Shown in pieces: positions 61,130-64,000 of a DNA stretch of 64,000 nt. The stretch lies in assembly GCA_023392475.1 (NCBI GenBank), contig JAEVZA010000374.1:42442-106441 (forward strand). Direction: 5' to 3'. Position numbers and translations under genes: made by a program. The notes beneath the pieces are model-generated. The model was not told the DNA's origin, made no database searches, and worked only from the letters and a program-made list of their open reading frames with translations. Source of the stretch: Actinomycetes bacterium (GTDB lineage Bacteria > Actinomycetota > Acidimicrobiia > Acidimicrobiales > Microtrichaceae). Each line of letters starts with the position of its first letter. The first letter of the stretch is position 1.

Positions 61130-62125
61130 TCAGGGGTCGCAGGTGACCTCGGCCGCGTCCTTGTCGTCGCGCTGACCGAGGTACGCAGGGTGGCGGAGCC
61201 GACCGGCTTCGGTCCACTCGCCGAACGCCACCTGGACCACCAGCTCGGGCGCCACCCACCTCGCCCGTGACCCGGTCGGCCCCTCGGGCCGCGTCGGGAA
61301 CGGGCACGCGTCGACGGCGAGCGGGCCGAGCAGCGCCGCGAGGCGTCGGAGCTCGCGGTCCGTGAACCCGGTGCCGACGTTGCCCACCCACGCCAGCTCG
61401 CCGTCGCGACGGCACCCGAGCACGAGCGAGCCGATCGTGTGGGCCCGCACGCCGGTGCCGCCGAGCCAGCCGGCCACCACGAACTCCTGCTCGTGGCGCA
61501 CCTTCACCTTGCGCCAGCGGTCCGAGCGGCCACCCGGCTGGTACGCGCTGTCGACCCGCTTGGCCACGACCCCCTCGAGCCCCTGCCGACGCGCCGCTTC
61601 GAGGAGGTCGGCCCCGCCCGACGGGAACGCCGCCGGCACCTGGACGGTCGGTCCCGGGCCGACGAGGTCCTCCAGCAGGCGGCGGCGCTCGACGTAGGTC
61701 AACGAGGTCGTGGGCCGCCCATCGAGCTCCAGCAGGTCGAACACCATGTAGACGACCGGCACCTCCGCCGCGCGCTCGGCGGCGAGCCGCGGATCCGAGA
61801 TGTGCATGCGCTGCTGGAGCCGGGCGAAGCTCGGCGCACCGCGGTCGCCCATCGCCACGACCTCACCGTCGAGCACGCAGCTCCGCCCGCCCACCGACTC
61901 GGCGATCGTGCGCAGCTCCGGGAACGAGGTCGTCGCGTCCGCGCCGCGCGCGCTGCGCAGGACGACTGCGTCGCCCTCGACGTGGGCCAGGATCCGCATC
62001 CCGTCCCACTTGACCTCGAACCACCACGCGCCGTCGTCCGGCGGCAGGTCGCCCGCGATCGCCTTCATGGGCAGCAGCGGCGCGGTCACGGCCGCGTGGC
62101 AGTTCGGGCGGCGGGCATCGCTCAC
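61130..62125 (-). CDS. ATP-dependent DNA ligase (LigC/LigD-type ligase domain)
   Basis: 331 residues. The adenylation motif is EVKWDGMRILAH (Lys catalytic), then VLDGEVVAMGDRGAPSF, VVYMVFDLLELDG, GLEGVVAKRVDSAYQPGGRS and RWRKVKVRHEQEFVVAGW, the full series of ligase motifs. The OB-fold C-terminus (AWVGNVGTGFT) is present. No polymerase or nuclease part is fused and no Ku gene is adjacent, so it is like the stand-alone LigC enzymes used in repair. Start is GTG. It is divergent from the transporter gene. Confidence 0.93.
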   Translation of the reverse strand: MSDARRPNCHAAVTAPLLPMKAIAGDLPPDDGAWWFEVKWDGMRILAHVEGDAVVLRSARGADATTSFPELRTIAESVGGRSCVLDGEVVAMGDRGAPSFARLQQRMHISDPRLAAERAAEVPVVYMVFDLLELDGRPTTSLTYVERRRLLEDLVGPGPTVQVPAAFPSGGADLLEAARRQGLEGVVAKRVDSAYQPGGRSDRWRKVKVRHEQEFVVAGWLGGTGVRAHTIGSLVLGCRRDGELAWVGNVGTGFTDRELRRLAALLGPLAVDACPFPTRPEGPTGSRARWVAPELVVQVAFGEWTEAGRLRHPAYLGQRDDKDAAEVTCDP

Positions 62126-62167
62126 ATCCTGCCGGACCGCCCGGGGACCGGTCGTCCGTCACATCCC

Positions 62168-62222
62168 TTTCCGAGACACGCGTGTTTCGGAAATACTGGA
62201 CATTCAGAGACGGTTGCGTCTC
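62168..62222. promoter_or_regulatory. Two palindromes, likely operator region
   Basis: TTTCCGAGACACG/CGTGTTTCGGAAA (62168-62193) is a near-perfect 13-base inverted repeat. A second one, GAGACG-gttg-CGTCTC, follows at 62207-62222. Both lie between the ligase start and the transporter start, as expected for a TetR- or MarR-type site; no regulator is adjacent. Confidence 0.65.
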
Positions 62223-62337
62223 GTAATCCAGCCGGAACCCGACGTCGGGCCCGACCGGACAGCAACCGACCACCGGTCACCCCCCGACCGGCCGGGAACC
62301 AGCACGGCGGCCCCCCACCGTGCCGAGGAGGAGTCAG

Positions 62338-63933
62338 ATGAGTCAGGAACTGGTGTACCGACGTCGTTGGTGGATCCTGCTGGTGCTGTGCATGTCGCTG
62401 CTGGTGATCACCCTCGACAACACGATCCTCAACGTCGCGCTGCCGACGCTGGTGCGGGACCTCGGCGCGAGCAGCAGCCAGCTGCAGTGGATCGTCGACA
62501 GCTACACGCTCGTGTTCGCAGGCCTCCTGCTCACCGCCGGCAGCCTCGGCGACCGGTTCGGGCGCAAGGGGGCCCTGCAGATCGGCCTCACGGTCTTCGC
62601 CCTCGGGTCGGCGTTCTCGGCCCTGGCCCAGACCCCGGAGCAGCTGATCGCCACCCGTGCCCTCATGGGCATCGGCGGCGCGTTCATCATGCCCGCCACC
62701 CTCTCGATCCTCACCAACGTCTTCCCCGCCGAGGAGCGGGGACGGGCGATCGGCGTGTGGGCCGGCGTGTCGGGCCTCGGCGTCGCGCTCGGCCCGCTGC
62801 TCGGCGGGTTCCTCGTCGAGCACTTCGGCTGGGAGTGGATCTTCACGGTCAACCTGCCGATCGCCGCCGTCGCCCTGATCGCCGGTGCGTTCCTGCTGCC
62901 GAAGTCGAAGGACCCGGCGGCCCCGAAGCTGGACATCCCCGGTGCCGTGCTCTCGATCGCCGGCCTCGGCAGCCTCGTCTACGCCCTCATCGAGGCACCG
63001 GCCGAGGGGTGGACCGACACCAAGATCCTCGGTGCCCTCGGCGCCGGGCTGGTGCTGATGGTGCTGTTCGCGTTCCGTGAGCTGCACACCGACGAGCCGA
63101 TGCTCGACGTCACCTTCTTCAAGAACCCGCGCTTCACGGCAGCCAGCTCGGCCATCACGCTCGTGTTCTTCGCGATGTTCGGGTACTCGTTCCTGCTGAC
63201 CCAGTACTTCCAGTTCGTGCTCGGCTACTCCGCCGCCGAGACCGGCATCCGGATGCTGCCCCTGGCGCTGACGATGATGGTGACGGCGCCGCTGTCGAGC
63301 CGGGTCGTCGAGCGCGTGGGCACCAAGCTCGTCGTGTTCACCGGCCTCGCGCTCGTGGCGGCCAGCCTGGCGCTGCAGATCGGCCTCACCGCCGACAGCC
63401 CCTACGGGCAGGTCGTGTGGCGGATGATGCTGCTCGCCCTGGGCATGGGGTTGACCATGGCCCCGGCCACCGAGTCGATCATGGGCTCGCTGCCGCTCGC
63501 CAAGGCCGGGGTGGGCTCGGCCATGAACGACACCACCCGCCAGGTGGGCGGTGCCCTCGGCGTCGCCATCATCGGCAGCGTGCTGTCGTCGGTCTACGGT
63601 TCGAAGATCAGCGACTCCTTCAGCGGCAAGCTGCCCGACCAGGCGCTCGAGGCGGCCAAGAGCGGCGTCGGCGGCGCCCTCGAGGTGGCCAACCGTGCCG
63701 GTGCCGCCGGTGCCCAGATCGCGGACGTCGCCAAGTCGGCGTTCGTGGACGCCATGCACGGCGGTGCGATCGTCGCCGCCATCGCCGCCGGCGTCGGCGC
63801 GATCGTCGTCCTCATCTGGCTCCCGGCGCACGCCCGCCGTGGCGACGAGGTCCTGCAGGAGGCCGAGTACGAGGCGGAGATCGAGGAGGCCCTCAGCCAC
63901 GGCGAGCGGCTCGACCCGGTCGCCGGATCATGA
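62338..63933 (+). CDS. DHA2-family MFS drug transporter (14 helices)
   Basis: 531 residues, 14 helices, with motif A AGSLGDRFGRKGALQIG and motif C region WAGVSGLGVALGPLLGGFLV. The N-terminal signature LDNTILNVALPTLVRDL is typical of EmrB/QacA-type exporters. GAGGAGGAGT precedes the ATG at 62338. The operator-like palindromes upstream suggest induction by a drug-binding repressor. It is not close in sequence to the 59234 transporter. Confidence 0.93.
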   Translation: MSQELVYRRRWWILLVLCMSLLVITLDNTILNVALPTLVRDLGASSSQLQWIVDSYTLVFAGLLLTAGSLGDRFGRKGALQIGLTVFALGSAFSALAQTPEQLIATRALMGIGGAFIMPATLSILTNVFPAEERGRAIGVWAGVSGLGVALGPLLGGFLVEHFGWEWIFTVNLPIAAVALIAGAFLLPKSKDPAAPKLDIPGAVLSIAGLGSLVYALIEAPAEGWTDTKILGALGAGLVLMVLFAFRELHTDEPMLDVTFFKNPRFTAASSAITLVFFAMFGYSFLLTQYFQFVLGYSAAETGIRMLPLALTMMVTAPLSSRVVERVGTKLVVFTGLALVAASLALQIGLTADSPYGQVVWRMMLLALGMGLTMAPATESIMGSLPLAKAGVGSAMNDTTRQVGGALGVAIIGSVLSSVYGSKISDSFSGKLPDQALEAAKSGVGGALEVANRAGAAGAQIADVAKSAFVDAMHGGAIVAAIAAGVGAIVVLIWLPAHARRGDEVLQEAEYEAEIEEALSHGERLDPVAGS

Positions 63934-63947
63934 CCGCGGAGGTCGCC

Positions 63948-64000
63948 GCCCCCCCCCCCCCCCCCCGGCGGCCCCCGGCCCCCCCCCACCACCCCGCGCG
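63948..64000. other. Poly-C stretch at the window end
   Basis: Long runs of C (about 17 and 9) with few other bases follow the last gene. This is unlike the rest of the window and looks like a contig-end artefact. Confidence 0.7.

Noticed and set aside
1..64000. tRNA or rRNA genes
   Set aside because: I saw no T-loop GGTTCGA with a matching acceptor stem and no rRNA-like segment. A covariance search would be decisive and was not possible here.

Overview
This is a 64 kb window of very GC-rich DNA with strong third-position GC bias, many GTG starts and many promoters reading TAnnnT a few bases before a start codon (leaderless transcripts). Together with F420-type nitroreductases, Thr/Pro-linker secreted proteins, IgGFc-binding/post-COAP-type surface proteins and DHA2 transporters, this points to an actinobacterium. 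Acidimicrobiia (Ilumatobacter/Iamia-like) is my best guess, not proven. The window ends in poly-C runs that look like a contig end.

Region 1 (1-5.2 kb): the tail of an unknown gene coupled to a GMC oxidoreductase, a small EamA-type membrane protein, and a textbook ECF41 locus. The latter holds an extracytoplasmic sigma factor with a SnoaL-like tail in an operon with a carboxymuconolactone decarboxylase-like (AhpD-fold) protein, facing an NAD(P)-binding epimerase-like gene. Both divergent genes carry CGTCACG-N16-CGTC, close to the known ECF41 promoter.

Region 2 (about 5.2-25 kb): an accessory zone of mostly single-gene units in both orientations. It includes three seven-bladed RCC1-type lipoproteins, several unrelated small lipoproteins, an ABM monooxygenase, a degenerate cold-shock protein, a PH-domain membrane protein, a sulfotransferase, beta-propeller lipoproteins, a zinc metallopeptidase and a TAP-like peptidase. 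The units are separated by a short hairpin-forming element, TGCCGGAT(GTGCACGT)AGTGCC..., always in plus orientation. This looks like an integron-like or otherwise mobile cassette array. No integrase is visible. One unit is duplicated together with its boundary, and several units are frameshifted or are gene remnants.

Region 3 (20.8-42.5 kb): envelope and secreted proteins. These are an IgGFc-binding/Ig-like/post-COAP protein, a GT-C membrane glycosyltransferase, lipoproteins, a PKD propeller protein, a metalloprotease with a mucin-like linker, and a 1,787-residue protein with ten near-identical DUF5979 repeats. Interspersed are an ArsR-VOC operon with its operator in the promoter spacer, HupE, a MetF-like protein and an ABC-2 exporter.

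Region 4 (43-64 kb): more housekeeping-like genes. They comprise two deazaflavin nitroreductases, a ferritin-like protein, a sulfotransferase, a PQQ-type propeller, TetR-P450, YbaK, an ECF sigma factor with a membrane protein bearing a giant Gly/Asn-rich tail, and a TadE/TadG-like pair. A PAS-GAF-GGDEF protein, an SDR coupled to a copper amine oxidase, two DHA2 transporters and an ATP-dependent DNA ligase complete it. A second family of long hairpins (GTTCTGTGATG...CATCACAGAAC) lies at 49.6 kb and in three copies at 52.3-52.5 kb.
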